In this document: positions 23,571 to 33,280 of the stretch, one piece after another | How positions within the stretch are numbered: position 1 is the stretch's first letter | Layout: each line of letters opens with the position of its first letter | Assembly: GCA_031213475.1 (NCBI GenBank) | Contig: JARUPZ010000034.1 | Coordinates: 5,587,680 to 5,651,679 of the forward strand | Length of the DNA stretch: 64,000 nucleotides | Direction: 5' to 3' | From: Nereocystis luetkeana | Lineage: Eukaryota; Sar; Phaeophyceae; Laminariales; Laminariaceae | Position numbers and translations under genes: made by a program | Notes under the pieces: generated by a model | What the model was told of the DNA's origin: nothing | The model's database searches: none | What the model saw: only the letters and a program-made list of their open reading frames with translations

Positions 23571-23925
23571 CATCTTTTTTTTTCTTTTTCTTTTTCTCAT
23601 CCCATTCATTATCTTCGCACATCTTCTTCTCTCTCTCCTTCCAACTCGTAACTCAGATCCGGGGTCACATAGCAAGCTCTTCTCCCCCCTTCCCGCTACG
23701 GTACGTGCCTTCATTTTTATCGCGAGAAGATTTCAGCCTTTTTCTTCCCTCGTCGACTCGCATCGAATTGTGCCTACCCACGCTGCAAGGCGCTCTCAAC
23801 AATTGAATCATTTTTTATTTTTGCAAATAAAGTCAAAGTTCGACCCACCTGGGGCTCGAACCCAGGAGGACTCAAACAAGTAGAATTCGAGGTTAACCAC
23901 TTGAACCACCGGGGCGACCGGCATC
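23571..23925 (-). mobile_element. tRNA-derived SINE, full-length copy
   Basis: Complete in reverse orientation: T-rich tail at the left, then body, then the B and A boxes (GGGCTCGAACCC, CCACTTGAACCACC on the plus strand). Very similar to the reference copy. Confidence 0.8.
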
Positions 23926-24154
23926 TACACCCACCCCGATCAATATTAATAATAATAATAACAATAATGGGGGCAACAGAATAATACGCGTAGATAGATC
24001 ATTTTGCAGGGCAACATGCGCAGAGATGTGCAGGGCAACGTCTCACAGAAAGAGAAATGCCACAGGTGGGTATAAATTGGTGGTATCAGGTACTACATAT
24101 TAATTTCTACTGTAGTAGCGGTTCCTCACACTCTGTTGGGTGAGAGCGAATGAA

Positions 24155-24255
24155 CCCTTTTAGGACCGTAGTCCCGTTTCGGGGACACACTACTTGGAAT
24201 TTGACTGGCTTGTCCTCGACATGGGACGGCGGTTAATAATGCAGTTCTAAAAGGG
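24155..24255. mobile_element. piggyBac-like MITE family 2 copy
   Basis: CCCTTTTAGGACCGTAGTCC to GCAGTTCTAAAAGGG, TTAA kept only on the right. About 420 bp before the start of paralogue B. Confidence 0.68.
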
Positions 24256-24672
24256 TTAAGGACTTTTCAGGGAGCACTCTGACTAGCTTTCACACAGACG
24301 AAGGCGGTGCGAGTTCGCCAGCTCGGCAGGGAGACACGCGATGATGATGGTAGGTGTGGTTTTCTCTTGAAACCGCCTACCTGGTATATATCTCGCATAT
24401 GTACGAGTAGAGAGAAAAACAAAAATCTCCAGAGAGAGGGGCAAAGCCTCTCCCGTATGCATCGTGCGAACAACGAGAACCGTTTAATGTTCTCTTCGTT
24501 CCGTCTTATGAACGCACCCCCCACCGTCTTGTGCCAGGTACCCCACAGCATCGATCTGCGCGTTGCTTTACTTCGTTTGCCTGGTGTATACCTGGTATAC
24601 CGGTGCCTGTGGTGCATATACAGCCCAGCCGAGCAAGCCCGCATCGTGCGTTTGCCCGTCACTTCAAGCACG

Positions 24673-24942
24673 ATGGTGGCACCCGGAAAGCAGGCACGTC
24701 GTCCGTTCGGGGCGGTAGTTGCCTTTGCTCTTCTTCTAGCGATGGTCCCTTCTTGTTCTTCTTCCTCTTCCTCTTCTGCTGTTGAAGCCTCGGCAACAAC
24801 AACAGCCCGGTCATCGTCGTGCGTCCGGATAACAAGCGCCGCGCGCTCTTCCTCCTGTGTGTCTGGTGCGAACATGGAGTCCTTCGCTTTTGCGATGGAG
24901 GGGACGCCGGGTGATGGTGCTGAGAGTGCGCGTCACCATGCT
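24673..24942 (+). CDS. Paralogue B exon 1: signal peptide and N-terminal cysteine pair
   Basis: The ATG was chosen because it directly precedes a basic n-region and a hydrophobic core. The frame is open for a further 122 codons upstream, but that part resembles neither paralogue. The exon ends CATGCT before GTAAGT. The mature part carries CVRITSAARSSSC and FAFAMEG, the counterpart of CVQITNTAVSSSC and FAFTVEG in paralogue D. Confidence 0.8.
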
Positions 24943-27900
24943 GTAAGTGTGTGTTTGTGTGTTTTTGTTTGTGGCGAGGGGGTAGGTGTGTGGGGAATGT
25001 GATATGTTGTTGTGTTATCCGCGGTATACTGGTGGTACGTACGGCTGAAACTAAAATGGGAGCACTACTCCACTAATTCCAAGACCAAAAGCGTGGGTAC
25101 GTATTATTACCAGGGTTGGATGCCAATCAAGCCGATACACACTGTGCTGCTGCAGGATCGTAGTTTCCACAGCATCGCTAGCGCGCCGAGAGTGCGTATC
25201 TTACAAAATAAATGGAACTCATCGGTCCTATAAATCGAAGCATGGTGCTATTTCTGCGGCAGAACCAACCTCCGTCGAGGTAGAGGGCACCCAACTACCC
25301 TATATACTACTAGGTACGGGTATGTATTACGCAGCAGTGTGGCGTTGGCGATCACTTTCTATTTATTTTTCTTCCCGTTCAGTCTATTATCCTCCCTCAT
25401 TCTCCCCTCCCTCCTCTTGTAGTCGTAGCTCAGATCCGGGGGCGCATCGTAGCAGAGAGATTCTCCTCTCCCCTCCCCAGCACGCGCACGGTTGGTGCCT
25501 TGCATTTCTTCTCTCGAGAAGAGACCTCAGCCTTCTTCAGAATCTCTTGTCTCGTCGACTCGGGTCGAATTGAACCTGCTATATACATACGCGCTCTCAG
25601 CAGTTGATTTCTATGATCACATTTTTTTACCAAGGTGGGCAATGAGCTATTACGTGTACCAGGTATTATTGTAGTATTATTACGGGGGGGCATAGCAAAA
25701 AAATACCAGTAGGACCTACCAGGTACAGCACAGACAAAACCCTATGTATTGACCTATATTTACATATTTATTTACTGAATATATTTGGTCCTATTTACTA
25801 TGGTCCCCCGTAATATACCATTGGCACCATGATATTATACGTGTTGTACAAAAAATATATAGTTTTCATTACGATAGCACCTACCTACAGTAGTAGTAGG
25901 CCACGATGTAATGATTCGTCGTTCGAGTACTGTTACTGCACTGTCCAGAAACATGTATCCGCAGTGACTCTATTAACAGTTTCAAGCAATTTGTCCCGAA
26001 GTGTCGGCCAAACGGGAGCAGTAGTAGTGCTGTCCTAAACGGGCATGCCGTATGTACACAGTTTTTTAAACAAAAGTCGGTTTCGGGGGGAGAGGTATGG
26101 AGCTCTCTTCAACTGCGAGAGGAGCCTCAGTACCAGGTATATATTAGTAATATATATATAATAATATATAATAATATTATATACCAGGTATATGAATATA
26201 ATATAATATACCGGTATATATATGCCATGCTGCATATATATACCCCCCCATGTATGCTTCGTACACAGGGTAGGTGCGCGTAGTGGTAGCCCTGTTGTGT
26301 CGTAGCGGTTCACCACAGAGCTTGTATCTCTCTATCACAGGATGAAGAACCAGCACGGACACTATGCTGTTGGATGTGGACGGGTATAAAGAACTGTTTA
26401 ATGTGAAGAACAAACATAATCGTGTACCTGGTATATATATATATGTATGTCTCACAGGTATCTCGATCGATGTCTCCTGCGGCATGAGCGTCAGACGAGA
26501 ACAAAGCCAAACTTTCTGTAAATCGGATCGAACGTTCGATCGCATTACTTATATTATTATTCCATTCGTTATCTAACACAATGTGCAGCGCTTGTTCCAT
26601 TCACACTATCTTACATACAAAAAAAGAGAAACGTCGATCCAATGACTTCACAAACACATGAAAGATATACACCTGGTATATTTTTTATTTTATTTTATTT
26701 TTTCCATCCCATTCATTATCTTCGCACGTCTTCTTCTCTCTCTCCTTCCAACTCGTAACTCAGATCCGGGGTCACATAGCAGGCTCTTCTCCCCCCTTCC
26801 CGCTACGGTACGTGCCTTCATTTTTTATCGCGAGAAGATTTCAGCCTTTTCTTCCCTCGTCGACTCGCATCGAATTGTTATATATATACCCCTGGATGCT
26901 TGACGCAAAATTGTACCAATACAACGCGCCGGTCCCACTTATGAATGACTATTCTTTGGCTCCTAATAACAGTCGACGTTTCACCAATCAAATCTTAAAG
27001 AGCGACATTTTCTTAAGCCTTACCAATCAAATTTAACCCAGCACACATACATACTTCGGTAGAGGTGCACCATTTTTTCTGGGGAGGTGTCCTAACTTTA
27101 CGTTAAATCTTTTAGAACCGCAGTCCCGTTTCGGGGACGAAGCACTCAAATTTCAAGTAGTTTTGTCCCAAAACGGGATTGCGGTTCTAATACGCCTCGC
27201 CCAGAAGAAGCTGGTTTTGTCGGGAAGTAAGTGTAAGTAAGTGCTACCCAACGAGCAATCCCATGACTAATAACAAGTGTGGAACAAAAGATGCTGCAAC
27301 ACATGAATGAAATTCCGGCGATTTTGGGTTAAGGAGCCTCCGTCATTCCGGGAAAACGTTCCTGCCAATAAAGTGCCACCAGTATAATCTTATAGCACGC
27401 ATCCAAGTGAAGACTTTAGTGCAGTTTGTGTAGCCCCTCATAAAAAGATCGGCACAATCATTACATACATAGGGGTGCTTCGAAACCACCGGCTTATTAT
27501 GTCGATATCGCCAATGCCGATTCCTGTAGTACTCGTACAGTACAGCAGTATTCAGGTATTCAATGTGTATATATAGATAGATGCTATCTCGCTTGAATTT
27601 CGAACGAAGTGCAATCGAACAAGTGAAGTGCGAGCCCCAATCCCCCCCTCCCCCCTCGCAGGCTAGCGACTGGTGAGGGGGCCAGTATAGCCGGTGAAAA
27701 CGCGTTATTATGAATGCTGGCGCCACAGACGGAGCCGTGGCCGTACGTCTAGTTATTATGAATAAATCCTCGAACCAAGCAATGCTCTCCTTTTCGCGAT
27801 TCCGATATCTCTTTTGCGATTCCGATATCGAAGCGAACAGTTCGAGTGCATCGGATGAATCGGTAGCGATTCACAATACAACCTGTACAGCAGTTGAGTT

Positions 27901-30900
27901 GTCTCTGTCTATTATCCATACCAAAACCATTATAGTCTTCTCCCTCGCGGTGAAATCGTTCTGTCGACCGTGTACAGCAGTGCTCTCTCTGTCACGCTAA
28001 CAATCAGCAAAACAAAACTCCCCACACGCCTTGGACAGATCATGCTCTAGAGATCATTTATCTGTGAACAGGTCTCCGCCTGCCGTAGTACGAGGCTCTG
28101 CGCAGGACCTGCATGGTACAGGGCCAACCCAGGAAACATGCGCCACGGTAGATCATGCGGGTCGGGCGGCTCCCACCCGGCAACATGAGCTAAATCTTAT
28201 GTACAAGTTCTGGAAGTGCATCAGCCTTGAAAAAATATATATCTAGATCACGATAAATGGGAATCGATTCTCTGTCAGAGATATATATGCAGCCCTTATC
28301 GCCCCCGAATAACCGTGGAAGAACCTTGCCGCTATTATTCTTCGTCCTCAAATAGACCTTCGCCCTCCCCCCCCCCCTCCCCCTTCGCGGTGAAATCGTG
28401 CCGTGTGCTGGTTACAACCACAGCTCGAGAAAGAAGGCGGCGCGTCGGGGGCCGAGAGCTCCACCAGCATAGCTGCGCGGGCAGGTGAGTGTCGGGGGGA
28501 GAGAAGACGCCCAAGCACAAAGAAACACGATGGGGCTGGCAGAAACGTGTTGGGTCACAGGTGGCCGGGACCCTCTCCTCCTTGAAAATGTTGCGGGCGT
28601 AAAACCAAAACCTCCTTGTTGTGGAGACGCCGGTTGCACGGTGTACTGGAGCGAACCCCACGAGGTGTCGACAACCTCTTTTTCGGTACGCCTACTCCAT
28701 TGTGTGCTACGTTATTCACCGTCTCCACGAGGGTTGGTTCGTTCCCACACTGTGCAGGGGGGGGGGGGTCCCGCGGCCACCTGTAATGGAATCCGGCAAA
28801 GCTCACCACTCACCTTCGAGGAAATGGTTGTCACATACTGTGTACGGACGCGTTCTACGATAGGGGTAGCACATTTCCACCAAGTTTTCTCCGAATGACG
28901 TGATTCCTTAACCCAGAATCTTCGGAATGCGAATCTTGTTTCGAAAAATTACCTTTTTGTATACTCGGTCAATGGGATTACTATTATTCGGGATGCACTT
29001 TGGTTTTTGTTGAAGTCAGTGTTCGGGTGAGGTATGGAGCTCCTCAAGTGAGGAGCCTCAGAAAACTCAGGGTGAACCTCTATCATAATCGTAGAACGCC
29101 TCTACGAGACAAAAGGGGCTATCTATCCAACCAATGGTTGGTTGGGTCCGCTTGGCTTAAGGGTAGGAATAGTTTGCATTCGTCTCGTACTGAGTGACCC
29201 TCAACCAGTTTCGCGAATAAGTGGTCCTCGGAGAATGGAATAGCCCTCGAACGAAACGCTAAGGCCACGACCCAACCGCGTGTTGTCCGTCCGAGAGATC
29301 GAGGCCGAACCACTTTGTCCAGCCCTTCGCCAACGATTTTCAGCAGTAAAATATAGAGTAGTGTCGTAACAAGGAGGCGGACAGGGGCTACAGCACACAG
29401 CCCCCGGTAGCACAATGTGGGCGTAAACGAAGCGAGAGGTTGCCGACACCTCGTGGGGTTTGCCACGCTGTCCACTTCCTCCTCCACAGCACCGTAGCAA
29501 ACCCCATACAACAAAGTATCGACAACATCTCAACTCGGTGCGCGTGATGGTGTGCTGCTACGTCGTTCGATGTCTCCACAAGGATTGTATTACGCCCACA
29601 TTCTGCAAGGGGGAGGGGGGGGGGGGGGGGGGGGTATCATCCACATGCGTATAAGAGTCACCCCACGGTAGGGGTTGCACGTTTCGGGCCAAAGGTTCCT
29701 GACAAATTAATTGAGTTCCTTAAGTAAGTGAGGAACTACCAGTTAGGATGAAAGAGTTACGCGTGTATTCGCTTCAGGACTAGCGCGTACAAGTACTGGT
29801 CGGGTGGCACGAACGAATTTCTTCCAGGTATTATATCGGGTGAGATATTGAGCTTCTATTGTAAGGGTCTCAGGAACTTCTGGTGCACCCCTACTGTGGG
29901 ATGGCTCATAACTGTAACTGTTTGAAGTCGTTTTTTGTTCCTGTCCCTTCCTCGTTTGTTCGTTTTCGTTTAGTCCGTGGGGTAGGGTGGCGACGATAGC
30001 GATATGGATGTCGTTATCACCGAAGTATCGTTGGGCGGTGACATAAAGGCGTATCACGATAGGCACAACATTGTTTCGGTCGAAGCCAAATCCGACTGCC
30101 GTGGCGCTCCTCCTTAACTGCGGAGCTACCTAATGTCACTGGGAATATCATACGCATATTTTCAAGAATTTCGTCCCGTCGGCCATCTGGTTGTTATTAT
30201 TTACTTTCTCTCGATGGTTTTTTTCTGGGTGACTTTTTCATAGTGTAGAGCTCTTTGAGCGAGCAGCTTCAGAAGGCAAAAACAGGTGCAACACCATCGT
30301 AACACGTGCCCAGACCGCGCGGACGCCTGGTCAAAGTAGAGGAACCACTTTCTTGCCCATTCGTTTCTGGGTGATAGGGCGGGTCTCCTCGTCTGGGGAA
30401 CTGCCGAACATTGTTTCGAATCGCATCCGTGTTGTTGCATTGTCCATGGGAGGGATGTGTTTGACGGGTGAATAAGCATACCACACGTATTATTTTTCTC
30501 GGATGTCAGTTTTGGGGGGTGTTTATACCGAGCTCTTACATTTAGGAGCCTCTGAAAACGATAGGTGCATGCACCCACGCGACCAGTTTGAGTTCGGAGA
30601 ACCCGGGCCGGCTGCTGAATTGGGGTCCTGTTTGTGGGATGTCTTGCTCTATGTTGGTTTTGATATCGGTCTGTTCGGTTCGTTTGGAACGCATTCTATG
30701 TTCATCTGTGGCACTCTAACTAACTAGCCCCCCCCCACCGCTACCTACATGTTGCACTCGGGCCACCCCCCCCCCCTTCCCTTCCTCCACTGCTGCCTGG
30801 TTGGTGAAAAAACCGACGTGCCCCCTACCGGCGATGTACGGATGCGAGGTTCTATGGATATACATGAATCCGCCCCCGCCCCCACCTGCACTACCTGCAA

Positions 30901-33140
30901 CCTCCCCAACTTCCACCCCCCGCCGCTACTCGCTAAACCTCTTCTCCCCCTTCCCACCCAGGCGAGTCGACCGTGCCTTGCCTCGCTACTGATGTGGCTG
31001 TCACCGTCGGGTTCTCTGCCCCTGTCGTCTCGGTCACCTACGCGGGTGATTCGACAGTCTCAGGGTCAAGCATGGTTACATTCTTCGCGGAAACCCTGGA
31101 GACCAATTCCACCCGGTTTTCCGTCATGCTGGACACTACCGGCGTCGCCGCGGACAGCAGTGCGGTAACCTACGCGTCGTATTTAGACAACGAAGGTAAC
31201 CTCCCGGACATGTCCGGCTTGATGACCGTCGCGTCTGCAGCGCCTGGGTGTGATCGGTATCCCGCTACCGAAGCCAGGCGAAAGCTGCACAGGGAGAGCG
31301 AGGACGACCTGCACGACGATTGCGAGCTCTGCGCGGGCCTGTCGAGCGCCCAGGTGGAGGCGCTAGACATGTACGACAACGGGGGGAAAAAAATCGTCTG
31401 CGATCCGACGTGCCTGGACCACGTGTCAGACCCCACCCACTGCAATTGTGAGTGTCTTCCTGTAGAGCACGTCTGAGGTTACAGGTCGAGGTTTGCGCAT
31501 ATAGGGCGTTCTAGGCCTACCTTGAATTCGAGTATCGCTTTGATGGTACATTCCAGAGCGTCCCATTAGTTGGTGACAAAAATCTGCTTCGGGGAACAGC
31601 GACAATACGTTCCCGCTTTCCCAATATTGTTTCGCGAACAGCAACCGTGATCATGCTGTATTCCCTGCCGTTTTCATGGGCGCCTCAGCACAACTGCCAC
31701 CCTTCGGTTATGTCGCCACAGAAACACACCAGAACCGACCCTCTGCCCGGTTTGATGCCATGCCACCGACCCCCTCCAAAATGTCTGTGCCACTCCACGA
31801 TCCTCGCTTCTTTAGATTTTGGCCTTGGACAAATCTGCCGTGGCTGCGGTGATTGCTCCACATGCACCCCCTGCCCCGACACGGGCGAAACGCCTGCACC
31901 GATACCAAACCTTACCGAGCCTCCCGTAAGCGTGGGCACCCCTGTGGTTATCCCATCCCCCACCCCGGCACCTGTTGTGAGCGGCACCCGGTCGCCTTCG
32001 ACGAGAGTTATCGACGAAGATGATGATGACGGAGATGCAATCGAATTCGACTGCACACCCTGTACGGGCCTCTCTGATGACCAACTGGAGGCGCTGATCA
32101 TGTACGACGGCGGCGGAAAGAGAATCGTCTGCGATCCTACGTGCTTGGACGGTGTTTCCGACCCCATACACTGCAACTGTGAGTAGTTGTACAGCATTAT
32201 TGCCCGTGGTGCTGTGGTCACGTCTACAGTATATACAAAACACTGCTCGCTATGGTTGTGACGCGCTGAGCTCGTGACTTTTTCCACGGTAGGGGTTTGC
32301 ACGTTTTTTGCCTTCTGAGGCCACTCTTTCCGACCGGTTGAGCTTCTCGAGCGAGCAACTGCCGGTTGGTGTGGTACTCGTACTACTGTGCGAGTATGCA
32401 TGTTGGCTTTCGGGCTAGCGCATACCAGGTATCAAGTTTGGTCGGTGTGCGCGAACACGCTTCTTCGAAGTCATGTTTCGGGTGAGGTATTGAGCTCTTC
32501 GCTAGAGGAGTTCAGGAAACAAGAAGGCTCCTTACCGCCTCTACCGTAGAATTACTCTTGTATTGTTGGTGTAAAAGCACAGCCAGGTTGTTCCCCGAGT
32601 ATGGAAGCGTTCTGCGGAAAGGTCGAGACATTGGGGGACTGTTAGCTATGTAGGGATTAAACCAGCCCGCCTTTTCGGAGAAGGAACCACGCGACTGCAG
32701 CCATACCGCAGCAAAACCACACACACATAGCCAGGGTGACCATGGTTGCGGGCAGACGTGTTGACCTCTTTATTTCACACCATAGTCAGGGCAGATCCTT
32801 GCTTCCATCCATACAACGCCCCCCCCCCTCACCCTTCATGCGACTCGCCGGACACCTCACGGCGCTTCGCGCTTGGTACAAGCAATGTTGATGACTGGTC
32901 GGTGAAAACCCGGCATGCTTCGTCCGGGCATTGTAGGGATGCGAGGGTCAATGGCCATACGACTACGGCCATGCATGAGATCGAGTACATATCTCCTATC
33001 GAGTACACCCCCCCCCCCCCCCCCCCGCCCCCCAACGCGATCTGGTTTATTATTCGACTCGTTTCTTCCCGGCAGACTTCGGACTGGGTCAGATCTGCCG
33101 CGGCTGCGGGACCTGTTCTACTTGCACCGTTTGCCCTTGA
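24673..33140 (+). CDS. Secreted cysteine-rich two-module protein, paralogue B
   Basis: Five exons: 24673-24942, 28424-28484, 30962-31447, 31816-32178 and 33076-33140, intron phases 0,1,1,1, 414 residues. The N-terminus is a signal peptide (hydrophobic core FGAVVAFALLLAMVP, likely cut after VEA). Then comes a short domain with SCVRITSAARSSSC, a Ser/Ala-rich linker, a roughly 100-residue stretch that looks beta-rich, and two ten-cysteine modules. Each module runs from CxxC through IVCDPTCLD and HCN to FGLGQICRGCG and three more CxxC steps, ending in CP. A Pro/Thr/Ser and Asp-rich linker separates them. No membrane span follows, so the product is predicted to be secreted. I know no family name. 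Paralogues C and D in this window confirm the model, because exon lengths and phases agree. Function is unknown; a wall or surface role is inference only. Confidence 0.85.
25350..25625 (-). mobile_element. tRNA-derived SINE, diverged copy
   Basis: Shares AGCTCAGATCCGGGGG, GAGAAGAGACCTCAGCC and GTCTCGTCGACTCG with the family in order but with many differences; a second subfamily or an old copy. In intron 1 of paralogue B. Confidence 0.6.
25678..25815. mobile_element. Hairpin MITE family 1, copy 7
   Basis: Starts TATTACGGGGGGGCATAG and ends ACTATGGTCCCCCGTAATA. About 30 bp longer than usual and inverted in its core; lies in intron 1 of paralogue B. Confidence 0.78.
26690..26880 (-). mobile_element. 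tRNA-derived SINE, 5' truncated
   Basis: T-rich tail, then body to GACTCGCATCGAATTGT, where unrelated AT-rich DNA begins. In intron 1 of paralogue B. Confidence 0.75.
27107..27192. mobile_element. piggyBac-like MITE family 2 copy
   Basis: TTAA precedes ATCTTTTAGAACCGCAGTCC; the right end reads GATTGCGGTTCTAATACG. In intron 1 of paralogue B. Confidence 0.66.
28424..28484 (+). CDS. Paralogue B exon 2: 61-nt micro-exon
   Basis: The acceptor is ACCACAG and the donor GTGAGT. Its 61 nt shift the phase from 0 to 1, as exon 3 requires. It encodes LEKEGGASGA and ESSTSIAARAG. Paralogues C and D have micro-exons of exactly 61 nt at the same place, also ending in A-x-R-(A/S)-G, which makes a chance match unlikely. 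Confidence 0.82.
28850..29100. mobile_element. MITE family 3 copy (GCGTTCTACGATAG ends)
   Basis: Starts GCGTTCTACGATAGGGGTAG and ends with the complement of GGCGTTCTACGATTATGATA. The 251 bp contain a GGAGCTCCTCAAGTGAGGAG hairpin-like block. In intron 2 of paralogue B. Confidence 0.62.
30962..31447 (+). CDS. Paralogue B exon 3: beta-rich-looking domain and first half of module 1
   Basis: It starts after CCACCCAG and ends AATT before GTGAGT. It encodes VPCLATDVAVTVGFSAPVVS and further alternating hydrophobic strands (VTYASYLDNEGN), then CELCAGLSSAQVEAL and IVCDPTCLD. There is one N-glycosylation sequon (NST). Length is 486 nt, phase 1-1. Confidence 0.87.
31816..32178 (+). CDS. Paralogue B exon 4: end of module 1, linker, start of module 2
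   Basis: It starts after TTCTTTAG and ends AACT before GTGAGT. The order is FGLGQICRGCGDCSTCTPCP, a Pro/Thr/Val linker with the sequon NLT, an Asp run (EDDDDGD), then CTPCTGLSDDQLEAL and IVCDPTCLDGVSDP. The exon is symmetric (phase 1-1, 363 nt) and could be duplicated or skipped without loss of frame. Confidence 0.87.
32281..32556. mobile_element. MITE family 3, diverged copy
   Basis: CCACGGTAGGGGTTTGCACG at the left and CGCCTCTACCGTAGAATT at the right, with a GAGGTATTGAGCTCTTCG block inside. In intron 4 of paralogue B. Related fragments occur near 29655, 30240, 30525 and 50890-51035. Confidence 0.45.
32826..33027 (+). repeat. Dispersed repeat ending in poly-C
   Basis: Third copy of the block seen at 5060-5260 and 5600-5800 (CCTTCATGCGACTCGCC to CGAGTACACC and about 21 C). 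It stops about 50 bp before exon 5 of paralogue B and supplies a pyrimidine tract upstream of that acceptor. Confidence 0.75.
33076..33140 (+). CDS. Paralogue B exon 5: terminal 65-nt exon
   Basis: After a CCCGGCAG acceptor it encodes FGLGQICRGCGTC then STCTVCP and stops with TGA. It completes module 2, so the protein ends right after the last CP. All three paralogues have a terminal exon of exactly 65 nt. A long poly-C tract about 50 nt upstream comes from a dispersed repeat. Confidence 0.85.
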
Positions 33141-33228
33141 AGGCAAGGAAGGGTAGGAAGGAGCACGTATCGTGGTTCTGCCATAACCAGCCAACTAATT
33201 CCACGCTGCAATCACGACCGGACCGCGA

Positions 33229-33280
33229 AGCAGGCGGTGGGTGGGTAGGTGGGTGGGTGGGTGGGTGGGTGGGTGGGTAC
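33229..33280 (+). repeat. (GGGT)n G-quadruplex-prone tract
   Basis: About ten GGGT units directly after the end of paralogue B. Confidence 0.85.
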
